Below, piece after piece: positions 45,783 through 57,703 of a stretch of 64,000 nt of DNA (its first letter is position 1; each line of letters opens with the position of its first letter). The notes beneath the pieces are model-generated. The model did not search any database. It had not been told where the DNA came from and was given only the letters and a program-made list of their open reading frames with translations. The position numbers and the translations under genes are program-made. The stretch covers positions 11,352,152-11,416,151 of the forward strand of contig NC_067197.1 of the NCBI RefSeq assembly GCF_000699445.3, read 5' to 3'. This stretch comes from Schistosoma haematobium (Eukaryota > Platyhelminthes > Trematoda > Strigeidida > Schistosomatidae).

Positions 45783-45900
45783 AAAAGGCAAAAGTATTTA
45801 TAAACATTTGCTTACACAACATACTCAATATCCGATGACAGGATACCATCAGCAAAAGCCTACTGTGTGAGAGAACGCGTCAGACTTTTGAAGTGAAATT
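45783..45900 (+). pseudogene. RTE lineage 2 fragment, right of LTR E
   Basis: AAGTATTTATAAACATTTGC, then CAACATACTCAATATCC, matching 39355-39440. Completes the fragment broken at 45251. Confidence 0.7.
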
Positions 45901-45941
45901 TACAGGGTGAGTTTTGGTGTGAACCTCACCACTTAGACATA

Positions 45942-46003
45942 CCCATACCCAGCTGACGAGTCGTGAGTGGGACGAAACAAGAGTCCGGAGTTCCATGGCT
46001 AGT
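45942..46003 (+). ncRNA. Orphan hammerhead-like motif
   Basis: CTGACGA (45953-45959), stem II GTC…GAC (45960-45962 with 45971-45973), GAAA (45974-45977), short stem III, cleavage triplet GTC (45983-45985). All core positions are present, but stem I pairs poorly beyond its first base pair. The surrounding sequence has no tRNA-like head, unlike families A-C. Confidence 0.45.
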
Positions 46004-46855
46004 TACTATCCAACTTTACTAAAAAATACTTGCAACTAATCAGGAATCTGAAAATAATCCATGTATGCAAAATGAGTGATCAATTTCAGTTTCTAACATT
46101 AGCAAAGAGAAGATACAGACATTTACTAATCGAGCTCAAACATATTTTTTAATAGACGGGTTGAAACAGGTATCTATAAATTTTATGCTGCACGATAAAT
46201 GGTGAGAATACTGAAACTCATTGTTAAGTAGCTAACCATTAATAAACAGTTATACTAGAACTTATTAATGATCAATAATAATAAATTTGTTAATGTAAAG
46301 ATATAGAAAATGCATTTTGAAACTTTAACCAAGGAACTAAAATTCATTATAAGTTACAACACTATTATATAAATATTTCAGCTACATTCGTTGGTTAGAT
46401 AATAAGGACAACACAGAGATTCGATTATGATAAGGTCAATGCCTATGGTTGTAGATGTATGCGGTAAACGTATGCTTAAATCATATGATATAATTGATGA
46501 CATTCAGTAAATCAGTTCGAGGACTTTATTTAATTCAATTTCATTGTCTATATCCTTATTGATCTCATGGCATCACAAGTAGATAAAATTCTAAACGTAA
46601 GTCATTGAAAACTGACTCACTTATACGCAAAAATTGCTCTTTTAAAAAGACCTACAGGTTCTAAATTCAATTTCATGTAAAGCTGTGGATACACACTGAT
46701 GAGGAACTTCAAACTGTAACAAAGTAGTTGTTAATTACTTCCTAATATTCAATATCTCACCAGCTGATGTTATTTTATACTATACTTTATTTCCACAATA
46801 AAATTTATTCCTTAGCGATAAACATATTTTAAGGTCAAATATTAAACACTATAAG
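46004..46855. other. AT-rich DNA
   Basis: Nothing supported. Confidence 0.35.
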
Positions 46856-46859
46856 ATAT

Positions 46860-47625
46860 TAAATAAGAACTTTAGTCTAAATTTGATCGAATAGTTTCAC
46901 AGTATTTGGGCGCCGAGTTAATGTGAGACATTAAAGAGGAAGAAGGTATTTGTAAAATCTCAGCGAAAGAACTTGAAGTAAATCCAACGTTTCGCCTGAC
47001 AATCTGATCCAAGCTTTTTCAAGGAAATATAATCCAACATCAAAATTATCGAATATAAGTAGGTACATGGTTCTCCGGTTCACTGTATACTGAATAAGTC
47101 ATCCAATCAACGTTAACAATGTTTAAAGTCGGTATTTACGTTAGTGTGTATGTAGGACTTCGGCTGTTAGTCTTTCTTTGTAAGAATTAAATTCTTTTTG
47201 AAGGATTCTTGTGTCATTAAAATCAGTTGTATGACCCAATGCTATCGCTGATTTGTTCTCGAGTTTTCTTACCTCAACTGAAGATTTAGGAATTCGCTTT
47301 AAGGATAGTTTGTGTTTCTTCATCCTCACATACAGTTGCCTTGATGTGTCACCCACATACGTTGTATTACAGTCACTACATTTGATTTCATAAACACAAT
47401 TCCGTTGTTCTTCCTTGTGCATTGGATCTTTAATTCTTACTAGTTTTGATCTTAAAGTATTGTTTGTTCGAAAGAATACTCTTTTATTTTGAAGAGTTAG
47501 AATCCTTCTGATCTCTTCTGAAATGCCTTTACATTATGGGATCACCACTGTGTTAATCCATTCTTCTTGCTAATTCTTCATTCTTAATTATTTTTCTAAT
47601 AAAATCTTTAGGACAATTATTGACT
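46860..47625 (-). mobile_element. Penelope-like element remnant
   Basis: The terminal repeat X/Y at 46860-47045 is followed, reading the minus strand from 47625 down, by an RT-C-terminus and endonuclease remnant. Confidence 0.65.
47141..47625 (-). pseudogene. PLE RT end and GIY-YIG endonuclease
   Basis: Minus-strand translation runs KGISEEIRRILTLQNKRV, then NTLRSKLVRIKDP, then CVYEIKCSDCNTTYVGDTSR: the GIY-YIG-type core with its CxxC and the following RQLYVRMKKH and ENKSAIALGHTTDF. At least one stop lies near 47535. The C-terminal end seen in the 12.5 and 32.3 kb copies is missing here. Confidence 0.75.
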
Positions 47626-48005
47626 ATTATCTTCACTACATAACACCAGTATACCATCTATTTAACTATACCATCTATTCTTTCAGTTATACATTTTGAA
47701 TATTTAAATAGGCTACATTATTATTGTAATAAATAACTTTGTTTATCCTTTATAATTCTATTCATTATATTCGTGAAATAATAAATACGATTAGTTTATT
47801 AATAAATAAATCATATTAAACCTCAATTATGCATAATGTGAATTATTTATTATAATAAAAGAAAATGGTTCTAGCTTACTGATTATCTCTTATTACATTT
47901 TTTGTATTTCAATTACCAAAAATTCTATATATAGCCATTTATTTAATAAGTTAATTCTAATGTATAATGATCATTAGTACATTGTTTCTATTTACTAAAT
48001 TTTAT
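47626..48005. other. AT-rich DNA
   Basis: Nothing supported. Confidence 0.35.
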
Positions 48006-48008
48006 TTA

Positions 48009-48470
48009 CCATTGATTGATTACTGGGTGGTGATCAATTTTATGTATGTCGTGTCCTTCTTAGTGTAGATCGAATCCTATCGACCGAATTGCAATGTGGT
48101 TATTAGTATAGGTGAGTCGACGTTGCGTTCACTATGTTTAGATAAGATGGTGATTGGAGGTAGTCAACAGGAAACCCTGGACCTAGATTTCGTGCTACTT
48201 GGCAGTCGTCAGCAAGGTGTACCTGTAATCTTGAGGGAACTGACACTCCCTAATGAAACCGATCCGGTGTCACCCAGCTTCACAGTCAGAGACGTTATCA
48301 TTGGTTTATCCGGGTCGCGACTGACCTCATATAGGACTGAGATGTATTTACCATTGGGTTATCTAGGTCTCTACTGACCTCCTGTAGGATTTAGATAGGA
48401 TTCGATCTGCACTAAGAAGAACACGACAGACATAAAATTGAAAACCATCCAGTAATCAATCAATGGTAAA
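48009..48470 (-). repeat. Family C SINE bounded by inverted repeats
   Basis: Minus-strand head with degraded boxes A and B, hammerhead at 48174-48222. The outer ~75 bp, 48009-48081 and 48393-48468, are inverted copies (TACCATTGATTGATTACTGG… / …CCAGTAATCAATCAATGGTA). The 93-residue frame across it is an artefact of the repeat. Confidence 0.75.
48174..48222 (-). ncRNA. Family C hammerhead, core intact
   Basis: Minus strand: CACCTTG, CTGACGA, stem II with TGC/GCA pairs, GAAA, stem III of about three pairs, GTC, CAGGG pairing back to CCTTG (one G-U). All core residues are intact, unlike the 28.2 kb copy. Confidence 0.7.
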
Positions 48471-48599
48471 TAATAAAATCTTGTTAGATAATAAAGGTCA
48501 ATTATTAGTAAATATTTAATTAGGATAAGGTCTGACATCAAATACATAAACAAGTTCGTAATTATTGAGTTTCACTTTTATTTATCATGTATTTCTACG

Positions 48600-48765
48600 T
48601 GCCAAGGAACATATTACGTTGGGAATTGGAAGCAGATATCAAAAGAATGAATAGCAACTAGGATCAATTGGAAAGAACTACCCAGGACAGAGTTGAATGG
48701 AGAGTGCTGGTGAGTGGCCTATGCTCTTCCATAAAGGGTAACAGGCATAAGTAAGTGAGTTTTAC
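48600..48765 (+). repeat. RTE lineage 2 3' tail
   Basis: GGAACATATTACGTTGGGAA, then GAAAGAACTACCCAGGACAGAGTTG and GGGTAACAGGCATAAGTAA: the last ~165 bp of lineage 2. Confidence 0.65.
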
Positions 48766-49868
48766 TGACTAAATTCATCCTTTTTTCTAGAATCGTATGG
48801 TTTATCCTTAATCTTTTCTATTCTCACTAACATTTGTCTTGAAGAGTTCAATCATACTACAGAAAAATATCAGTCATCCTAAATGACGGTATCAATAAAT
48901 CCTTAGAAAATAGAAGAGAATAAGTTCAAAACTCATCTAGGAATTCGGAGAAATGCTTCATTTTTATCAGTTACCTTGGATTGAACATTTTCAGATATCT
49001 AAATTACTTATTGATTGATAAAAGACTTGAATGAACAAGAAGTCAAGGAATGGACTGAAAAATTATGTTACTCATACAACTAACAAATATTCAGAAACCA
49101 AATGAATCCTCAATACGAATAGAACGAACAATTCATTGTAACGTAGTTGAACAATTTATAATTACCTTATAGTGTTTGTCTATTTTACTATGAGAGGTAT
49201 CTTACTGCTTCGATGATTGACAATTTCACATAATATTTTGATATTTTATAACACTCAAATTAAAGTTTATCTCGAACTTTAAAAAATAACTTAAGTGTAG
49301 ATCAGTTGAATGTTTTAGAAGTTCCTATTTATCAAATAATTGTAGACGCCTTAAGAAGTACAACCATTACCCACATAGGAATCGTAAAATATTTAAAAAG
49401 TTTATTGATTTATTTCATGAGTATTACTTATAAAATTATCGATGAATAGATCATTGGATTACGAAATAAATATTTAAGTATTATCTATCCATCATTCCTC
49501 AGAAACAAAGAATTTTCTAAAAATCAATCTTGTGAATGGAATAAGGTAATTAAAAAAGACCGAAAACAATATTATTCTTTACTTTGATAAAACATTAAGT
49601 CACAACTTTTTAGTTATTAGTGTTAATCAGATTCAATTGACTAAGATGAATGATGGTCATTAGTCAGTACACTGTATTGATGCTAATTGATTGAATACAA
49701 TTACCAGGACTAAATGTCAGTTGATAAATTTAGGGAATTATTGCTTCAGATGCTATTTGGACCTACATCATTTAGTGTCATGATTAGAGACTTCATCACT
49801 GAACTATATGTATGATGACTGACGTTCTGTAAAACTGAGATTCTACACATTCATTTTTCGTGTATTAC

Positions 49869-49907
<39 letters not shown>

Positions 49908-50019
49908 CAATGGCTTTATTCAATGACATATTTTTGGCACAATATAAGATTCTCAACACAAAGTATCTCAATAACTTTCTTTTACAAAAAAAACAAACGT
50001 TTTTAAAACTGGCCGTTAA

Positions 50020-50082
<63 letters not shown>

Positions 50083-51050
50083 AATTAAGTAGATAAACTA
50101 CCTGGAATTACATGTAATGTGATATCATGAGTAAAACCGTTCAATATACGCCCTTACAGACCATTCTTATTATTTAAAAATGTTGGAATATGCAATATCA
50201 ACGGTACAAATTGTATATCAATCAATAGCTACTAATTTTGATTAGCTTTTAACTAAATTGTCATTAAACCATCCCACTATTATCTCATATCTTAATGTCT
50301 ATGAATAATAATTAGTGAATGGAAGATTCACATGTATCATTGCATGTAACCATCTAAATATTCCATATCTAATTTAAAAGATGTACTCCTCTTTTGAATT
50401 TTATAATATATGATTTTAGGAAACACATTAAATCTGAAATAAGTAACGAAAAAACATGTTTTGTATTATGTAAAACAAAATACAAAAAAAGAATGTAGAT
50501 CAAATACCATCCTGAAGTTATTACATTTATCATTCCTATATAGAAAGATAGACAAGTGAATGTAGTAGTAGAATGAATGCAAATAATACAAACATATTTG
50601 TAATTTCTCATATCAATCATTTTCTATCGAAATAAGAAGGAAAATAATTACTTGCCTAATGAAAATCAAATGTATCTAAACTAAATTAGACAATCAAAGA
50701 AAATATATGATTTAATCTAATTATTAATTCTAGAAAGTGTGTTTTGTTCCGTGTTTTTGGTTTTTGTTCAGTAGTAACTATAAGAGTAATTATTGGCTAG
50801 TTCTGAGAAACATTAGTTTGCACATAACGTTATGTACTAACAATAATTAGAAAAATCATTGCTCCTACATTAAATGAGATGGGGGAAACCATAACTTTGG
50901 TAGGATGTGGTGGGGTTAGATGAAACTTAGTACGAAAGCATGACCTTCATAGAGCGGGACTTAGGTCAATGTTGAGTGGATGTGAATGTTCCAAAAATAC
51001 AGCTTCCCTTATTCACTAGTGAAAACGGTTCTAATGAAATGTTTGATAAT
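48766..51050. other. AT-rich DNA with microsatellites
   Basis: (ATT)n at 49866-49907, and (TC)n followed by (TA)n at 50021-50079. No gene supported. Confidence 0.5.
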
Positions 51051-51059
51051 TTTCTACCT

Positions 51060-51470
51060 ACAGAATATAAGTATGGACAATGACTCACGACTTCAAAGTC
51101 CCCTCATTCTTATATGCAAGCAAGAAACTTCAAAACCTTGAAAACAAACATCAGTTCTACTACTATTGCAAATTTCAGAGACCCGGAGAGGAGAGTAGAT
51201 CAAGTCTCTCAGTGCAGAATCACTAGAACGTACGCAAAAGAAACAATGATTAAATTGCTTAAATAAAAAATCATTGTAAAAGAACTCCTCCTCCACAATC
51301 TATGGACAGTCTGCTAAAACAGGTCAATAAATCTGTCGCTCATATTTGATCCAGCCACAACAACCAAATACGTTACAAGGAATCAGACCATACAGAGTCT
51401 ATATGCAATACACTGTCGGACAGCCACACTATAAACTTAAGGAGTACAAGTGATGACAGAAATTTAGATT
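51060..51470 (+). pseudogene. Possible decayed coding sequence
   Basis: Plus-strand composition is less AT-biased and gives coding-like patches in shifting frames (for example NDSRLQSPLILICKQETSK near 51080). It may be an old retroelement ORF1. No motif allows a firm call. Confidence 0.25.
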
Positions 51471-51483
51471 TCAATTTAAGTTG

Positions 51484-51890
51484 TGGCGGATGCAGTGTCT
51501 GTGTGAACTTATGATTCTTTTAGTACTTGGTGACTTGCTTATTAGGAATTCCAAATATAATATGTTCACTGGTACTCATATAGTTCCATCTGGCCTAAAG
51601 TGCACTGTCTCGGAAATTCCTATATAGTACAATAATTTGAATACTTCTATTCATCGTACAGACACATGATGAACCCATGGAGAAAACGTGTAACATAATA
51701 AGTTGATCTTGATTTTCATTTATGTTGCGAGACTATGATATTTGCTCTAACTTATAATTTCTTAGTACTTGATTGCGCACTTATTATGAATTCCAAATAT
51801 AATAAGTCCAGTAGTGGTCATCAAATTCTACCTGCCTCAAAATGAACTATTTTAGGAATTCATAGCCAGTACGTCAATTTGAATACTCCA
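51484..51890. repeat. Diverged tandem duplication
   Basis: 51484-51655 and 51723-51890 share order and wording (TTAGTACTTG, AATTCCAAATATAATA, ATTTGAATACT) at a spacing of about 240 bp. No coding sense is apparent. Confidence 0.6.
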
Positions 51891-52089
51891 GATTGTCATA
51901 AACTGATACTTTCTGCAAACGGGCTTAATAAGCTGACAATTCGTCACACCAAGGTTTGAAGCTTATTAGTTACATGAAGTAAAACGCTGAAGGTCAGAAC
52001 TTCGATAGACATGCATCTATCTTCTCAGGTTCTTCAGCAGATTGTGTAACTTAATAGACTTTGCGGCTTGTATAAGTGGCCAATTTGTA

Positions 52090-53478
52090 CCTCATAGCTG
52101 ACTTACTTAGGTCTGCTACCTCTCATGGAGGAGCATAGGTCAATCACTTGCACTCTCCACCCAATCCTGTCCTGGACAATCCTTTCCAGTTCTTTCCAGT
52201 TCTTCCCAGTTGCTACTCATCCTATTCATATCTGCTTCAAATTCTTGACATAGTACGTTCTTCGGCCTTCATTTTCACCGTTTTCCTTCAGGACTTCAAG
52301 TTAGCACTTGCCTCGAGATGCAGTTTGATGATTTCCACAATGTATGTGCTATCAACTTCCAACGTCTTTTCCTACTTTTCTCTTCATATGAAAGCTGATT
52401 TGTTCTCTCCCACAGTAGACTTTTGTTGATGGTGTCCTGTCATCGGATACTGAGTATGTTGCGTAGGCAACTTTTTACAAACACTTGTACTTCTTTGATG
52501 ACGGTTGTGTTAGTTCTCCAAGTTTCAGCTCCATACAGTAGGACTGCCTTGATGTTCGTATTGAAGATTCTGACTTCGATATTGATTGAACGTTGTTTTG
52601 CGTTTCATATTTCCTTCAACTGTAGGAGTGCGGCCCTTGATTTTGCCAATCCTCGCCTTTATGTCTGCATCCGATCCTCCGCGTTCATCGATGATGCTGT
52701 CCAGGTACGTGAAACTGTCCACCTCTTCTAGAGTTTTTCCATTAAGTGTGATTGGGTTGGTGTTCTTCGTGTTGAGGACCTTACTTTTCCCTTTGTGTTT
52801 GTTGAGGCTTACTGATGCAAAAGCTACTGCTTAAGTGGTTGTCATCATCTGCATTCGTTCGTGTGTATGGGATAGAAGGACCAGATCATCTGCGAAGTCT
52901 AAATCTCCCAACTGATTCTGTGCTGTCCATTGTATTCCGTGCTTTCCCTCAGATTTCGAAATATCCATAATCCAGTTAACCACCACAAGAAAGACAAAAG
53001 AGCGAGAGTAAGTAGTCTTGTCTTACTCCAGCCCTCACTTCGAATGAGTCTGTCAGCTGTCCTCTGTGAAACACTTTGCCGTTTAGTCCTTCGTATGAAA
53101 TCCGGATGATGTTGACGATCTTCTCAGGTGCTCTATATTTTCGAAGAGGTTTCCACAACGTTCATCAATTTATAATGTCAAACGCATTTCTGTAGTGATT
53201 TTGACAGAATCTGACCTGTTGATCTCAAGGCTGAGAGTGCACTGAATCTTTTGTTCAGTTAAAAATATTTAATAACTATCCTGGTACTTATAGTATTGTG
53301 ACACCGTTGTAGTTCTCATATTTACTCAGATCATCTTTCTATGATATCTTTATGAGGTGTCCTTTCCACTCTGTCGAAATTTTTTCCTCCTCCCAAATTT
53401 CGCTGGATAGAACGTGGACCATGCTTGCAGTAACTTCTTCACATGACTCTAGTGCTTCGGCTGGTACATTGTCAGGTC
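52090..53478 (-). pseudogene. RTE lineage 2 reverse transcriptase, broken
   Basis: Minus strand: GPDNVPAEALESCEE (RT entry) near 53470, then WKPLRKYRAPEKIVNIIRIS and RGQLTDSFEVRAGVRQ, then a DLDFADDLVLL-type region around 52880, TYLDSIIDERGGSDADIKAR and the C-terminal tail near 52110. Several frameshifts and stops. Its 5' side is cut at 53478 where lineage 1 sequence begins. Confidence 0.75.
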
Positions 53479-53482
53479 CTCA

Positions 53483-55202
53483 GTCAGCCAGTCAGTAACA
53501 ACGTAGAACTTCATACGTACGTACATCAGTTCGAGTTGCCATACCACATTAGCACAGAGATGCCGTTGTCGATTCAAATCCCATAGTGTTAGAGGTAGTA
53601 GGGGTATTAGCAGTAATCGGAAAGATTAGGGTTTGGAGATGTTATTCAAAGAGTATAATCCAGTGAAACAAACTTGCGAAGAGAAAAGGAAAAGAGACAA
53701 AGAGGAATAAGGAGATCAAAATTTGAGAGAACATAAAGAGTGTATGCACTTGCACCATTGCAAACGATTTTGAGCCATGTCATTCAAGGTCTCTAACCAT
53801 CGGTTGCTATCATCTCGCGGTCCTCAACCAGGTAATCTATACCTACCAATATGGCTCAGTCCACTTGTCAGTGACTTCATGGACTTGTGCCATGTTTTGG
53901 TCTGGCCGCCCCTAGCTTTCTTCCAACCTACTCCTATACCACTGAACATCGCACGTCGAGGCAGTCGGTAGTTGGGCATACGTAACACGTGTTGCGTGGA
54001 GGACGTGTGTCTGTGCTCTAGAACCTGATGTAGTGTGAATGTCTGGTCTATACAACCACGCCCAGGTCGAAAACCAGCCTGTTTTTCTCCAGTCTGATCT
54101 TCACGAGCTTTAGTTGGGCGTCGAAGTATTATTGAAGCTAATATTTTAGACACTATATTAGTCAAACTGATTCCTCTGTGATTGCCACAAGAGGCTTTTT
54201 GTCCTTTCTTATAGACTGGCACAATCAGTGATTGAGATCAGTCAGATGGAATTGCGTCCAGTTCCCGAATTCCACCTAACACATCAGTTAATCTCACTGC
54301 TAATACTGAACCACCATCCTTAAAATATCTCAAGAGTAAACCTGTCAAGGCCTGCTGCTCTCCCTCGCTTCAGATTTCCTATAGTTTTTTCAACTTCATA
54401 AAAAGTCGGAGGGCCTAAATTAACTTGCCATTCAGGTTGACTGGAGATCGTGGGACATCGAAGTGTGGCTGAAGGCCAGTTGAACTGATCCCTAAAGTGT
54501 TCTGCCCATCTATCCGATCTCCTGACTTGAAAATGCATCCATCTTTCTCTGAGATTGTTTCGCTAACAGTCGGATTCCTAATACCGGTTTCCTTAACGAG
54601 TCTGAACAGTTGTCTGCTATTACCTATTGCCGCTGCCTTTTCCATCTCTCTTGCTTTCGCTACCCACCACTGTTCACGATCATTGCGTAGGCTTCTTGTC
54701 AGCTTGCGCTTAAGCTGACTCCGCTCTTCATCATGTTCAGAGCCAGATGGAATGAGTTTCCGAGTATCTATCAGTGCGATAGATGCTGCTGAGATCCAGT
54801 GTTGCTCCCTAACCTTATGGTTAACCTTACTAGCAGATATCACTGCTGTTTCCACAGATTTTCGGATACCATTCCATGCTGCCTCGGGGTGGGCATCACC
54901 TACATGGCTGCCTAACTGTTTTCTTAGTTGTTCCTGAAATATACTCTTAGCTTGATTATCATTAAACATGACTCTAAGAGGTTACCTCGCAGAGTCTCCC
55001 TTACATCCAGTAAAACGCAGTCAAATACGCGCTCGCACTAGAGCATGATCTGAGTCTAAGCATGTGCTCCAGATTGAGTGACAGTCTTCTATCGAGCCCT
55101 CCATCGGTGGCTGATAGCGATGTGACCTATTTGGGTCCAACGTTGGGACGAATTAGGGGGTTTCCATGTCAAAAGATGTTTTTCCTTATGTTTAAAGTTA
55201 GT
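53483..55202 (-). pseudogene. RTE lineage 1, internally deleted copy
   Basis: Minus strand, from the endonuclease C-terminus (HKEKHLLTWKPP near 55170) through the linker (HWISAASIALIDTRKLIPSG) and the RT entry (LKRGRAAGLDR), PVYKKGQKASCGNHRGISLTN and QAGFRPGRGCID. It then jumps directly to LRMPNYRLPRRAMFSG. The whole RT catalytic core, including YADD, is deleted at about 54005. The 3' end carries a TGAC/TGGC tail at 53483-53495. Confidence 0.8.
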
Positions 55203-55410
55203 ATTTGCAAGCAGTTGTCCCTTGGGCCCTGCGGTCACGCTCCCAGGTCGTTAAAAACAACACTAATCCGATTTCTTTTTCAGGTTCCTCAAGAAATACC
55301 CTTCCACGGTGTGAGCAGCCGGCAAGTGATATCAGCCCTCATACCCGTAACAGCACACGAGACTAAGTTGGTCACATTCAAAGTGGACTGAGCCATATTG
55401 GCAGATCAAC
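55203..55410 (+). repeat. RTE lineage 1 5' region, inverted
   Basis: Plus-strand match to 14088-14265 (CAGTTGTCCCTTGGGC…CTTCCACGGTGTG…), head to head with the minus-strand copy. The end at 55383-55405 matches a short piece of the element's C-terminal region. This could be 5' inversion during insertion or a separate deleted copy. Confidence 0.7.
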
Positions 55411-55539
55411 TCAGAACACGTCAGGCAAGTTCAAAAGGCCCAAAACTTGAATAACCTCGGAAATATTCAGTATGTCACTTGATCAAGGTGTGTTACCTAC
55501 GGACTAGAAGGATGAAATTGTCTCTTTAGTAAATAAAAC

Positions 55540-55790
55540 AGCATCAAGACAACTTCCATTAAACTACGAACTTGTCAGCCCCACCAGTGTCGTGGTCGAA
55601 ATACTTGAGACGATAACCATAAAACAGAGCGAAATTTCGGAAACCAACAAGAAAGGACAAAATACACCGAGTTATCCGTTCCTGGAACCTGTTGCCCGAA
55701 GAATTGGTGTCCATCCATTCAATTGACACATTGAAAAGGAAATTAGACACTCACAGAAACGTACCGGAAAAAGGCCAAGGCAGAATGTAG
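55540..55790 (+). pseudogene. CR1/Jockey-type RT C-terminal fragment
   Basis: Plus strand: RVIRSWNLLPEELVSIHS, then DTLKRKLD, the characteristic end of CR1/L2-like polyproteins. It is a separate fragment from the larger element that follows, because it is itself a C-terminus. Confidence 0.65.
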
Positions 55791-57097
55791 GTCTTCTGCT
55801 TCCAATACAAAATTCTGAATCCAATATCTCACTGAATCTACCATCAGAAAAGTGCCTACACTTTTAGATGTTGCTTTTAAAATTCATCAGATACATAACA
55901 TAAGGATAAATGAGCATAAATTACTTATCTTGAGGGACTTCTGTCTCCAAAGTACAAAATGTGGGTTAGTGGTTTAGTTGGGAGTAGTGTTCCCAAATGT
56001 TATCACAATACAGCGCAAAATCACCTACTAAAGAAAATAAATATCCGAAAAGGAAGTTCAGCCATAAAGTGATTTGTATTTCGCAACAAAAAGGCCTTTT
56101 AAACAACAAGGTCCTCAAGCTGAACGTACTCGAAAACCTGGGAAAACAATCACGGTTCGTGGTGATTCTCTCATTATCATGAACCTTAAAGACAGCCCTA
56201 ACCTTCCCCTCAGCTTGCAGGACAAAAATGATAGGACGCTCTTGGAAGAATTAAACAAGATGCTTGAACTTCCCAAAATAGAGCCTCTGATAGCCTCACG
56301 ACCCACTTAGGAAAAGAAATCCAAGCGTCAAATTCACCCAAGACTACTTCATGTGACGCTACCGACGTAGAGGACATCTCACCGGCTAGTTATTTACTGA
56401 AATGAGATGAAAATATAAGAATGCTATCTGATATACCGTATTCTGAGCTCAATCTCATCCGGAAGATTCCTAAGGAATCGCACGAGAGGTATTTCCACGG
56501 AAGAAATATCATTGTGCAAGGTGTATCGGAAAACACTTAATCCGACCACGCAAACTGTAATATTTGGGAGTGGAAGTTCATCAAGCAGTCTTTGAAGCTA
56601 AAAAAATATATTGGCTCAACAAGCAACGAGACTAGCCAAGAACGAAGGGGATTTTAGACCCCGGCCGATGAAGATTATCTTTTGATCCCACCACATGGCG
56701 GCTGCAACCCACGAAGCATTTTTTGCCAACAGAAGCCGGCTGCCAAGTGGAATACATATGCATCCAGCTAGGACACAGGATGCTAGGATCAAGCACAAAG
56801 GCAAGTTGTAGCTGACTATTCCACTTTTGGACTGTCAAGAACACAGAAGAAGCGTGGAAGGGATAGGATCTACCAACTGCGAAAGTCTTGTGTTGGTAGG
56901 TTACCCGTCCACTCACATAACGCTCATACAGATGAACAGGACCGGGAAGCTCACGCGTTTCAAATTGAAGGCACAAACAGCGCCGCGAGTTTACCTAATA
57001 AAGTGGATGAGCTATGTGAACTCAGTAATGCTAAGAATGCTCATCTGAAACATGGATATCTTCTCGATTTACGGACCAGGAGCTAGCAGTACCCGGG

Positions 57098-57703
57098 ATG
57101 CCTTTGTTTCGCAATAAAAGAAAAACGGGAATTGTGAGTGGAGTGGTCTTATTCTTACGAACTTACCTAGAGGTACATCTAGTACACAACCAAGAGTTCA
57201 TCAGTCTCGATGGCTCCATATGGTCCTCAGTAAGATTATCTACAAACTCGAGATGTCTAGCTGGAGTCATCTACTGGAAGCATATAGACGACATCGAGTA
57301 CGAGAATTGTGTGCTGGAAGGATTATCCTGCTCTAATCGTCTCGGATTCACCAATATTCTGACTCTAGGGGACTTCAATCTTCTCAAAGTCGTTTTGGTG
57401 GAACATACGTACATTGACGGTGAAAACTTAACTGAAGCTCTGTTCCTCAACCTCACTGAAGATCTGAGATTATTTGAAAACGTGAAATCGGCAACTCGTT
57501 GGAGAAACAGTCGGACATTGTCATGGTTATTTACAAACGGAGAATTCCTAAATTACAACCTCTCAGTCCTGGCTCTCTTGAGGAAAAGCTTTCACGCCAA
57601 CATGAGCTGGAATTTCAAATGGTCGAATGTGTCAGCTTTACAAGACAATCTACAGGAGGTGGATTGCGATGTTCACCCTCAACTTGATGTGGATGCTTAT
57701 TGA
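57098..57703 (+). pseudogene. CR1 endonuclease domain
   Basis: 201 open codons: VVLFLRTYLEVHLV, SIWSSVRLSTNSRCLAGVIY, then NILTLGDFNLL with the catalytic GDFN, then a degenerate LSWLFTNGEFL where such elements have DLILTN. Part of the CR1 remnant. Confidence 0.75.

Noticed and set aside
48096..48377. 93-residue plus-strand frame
   Set aside because: It spans the antisense strand of a family C SINE, including its hammerhead and box regions.
53777..55391. Several plus-strand open frames of 60-109 residues
   Set aside because: They are antisense to the minus-strand RTE lineage 1 copy, or lie in its inverted 5' piece.
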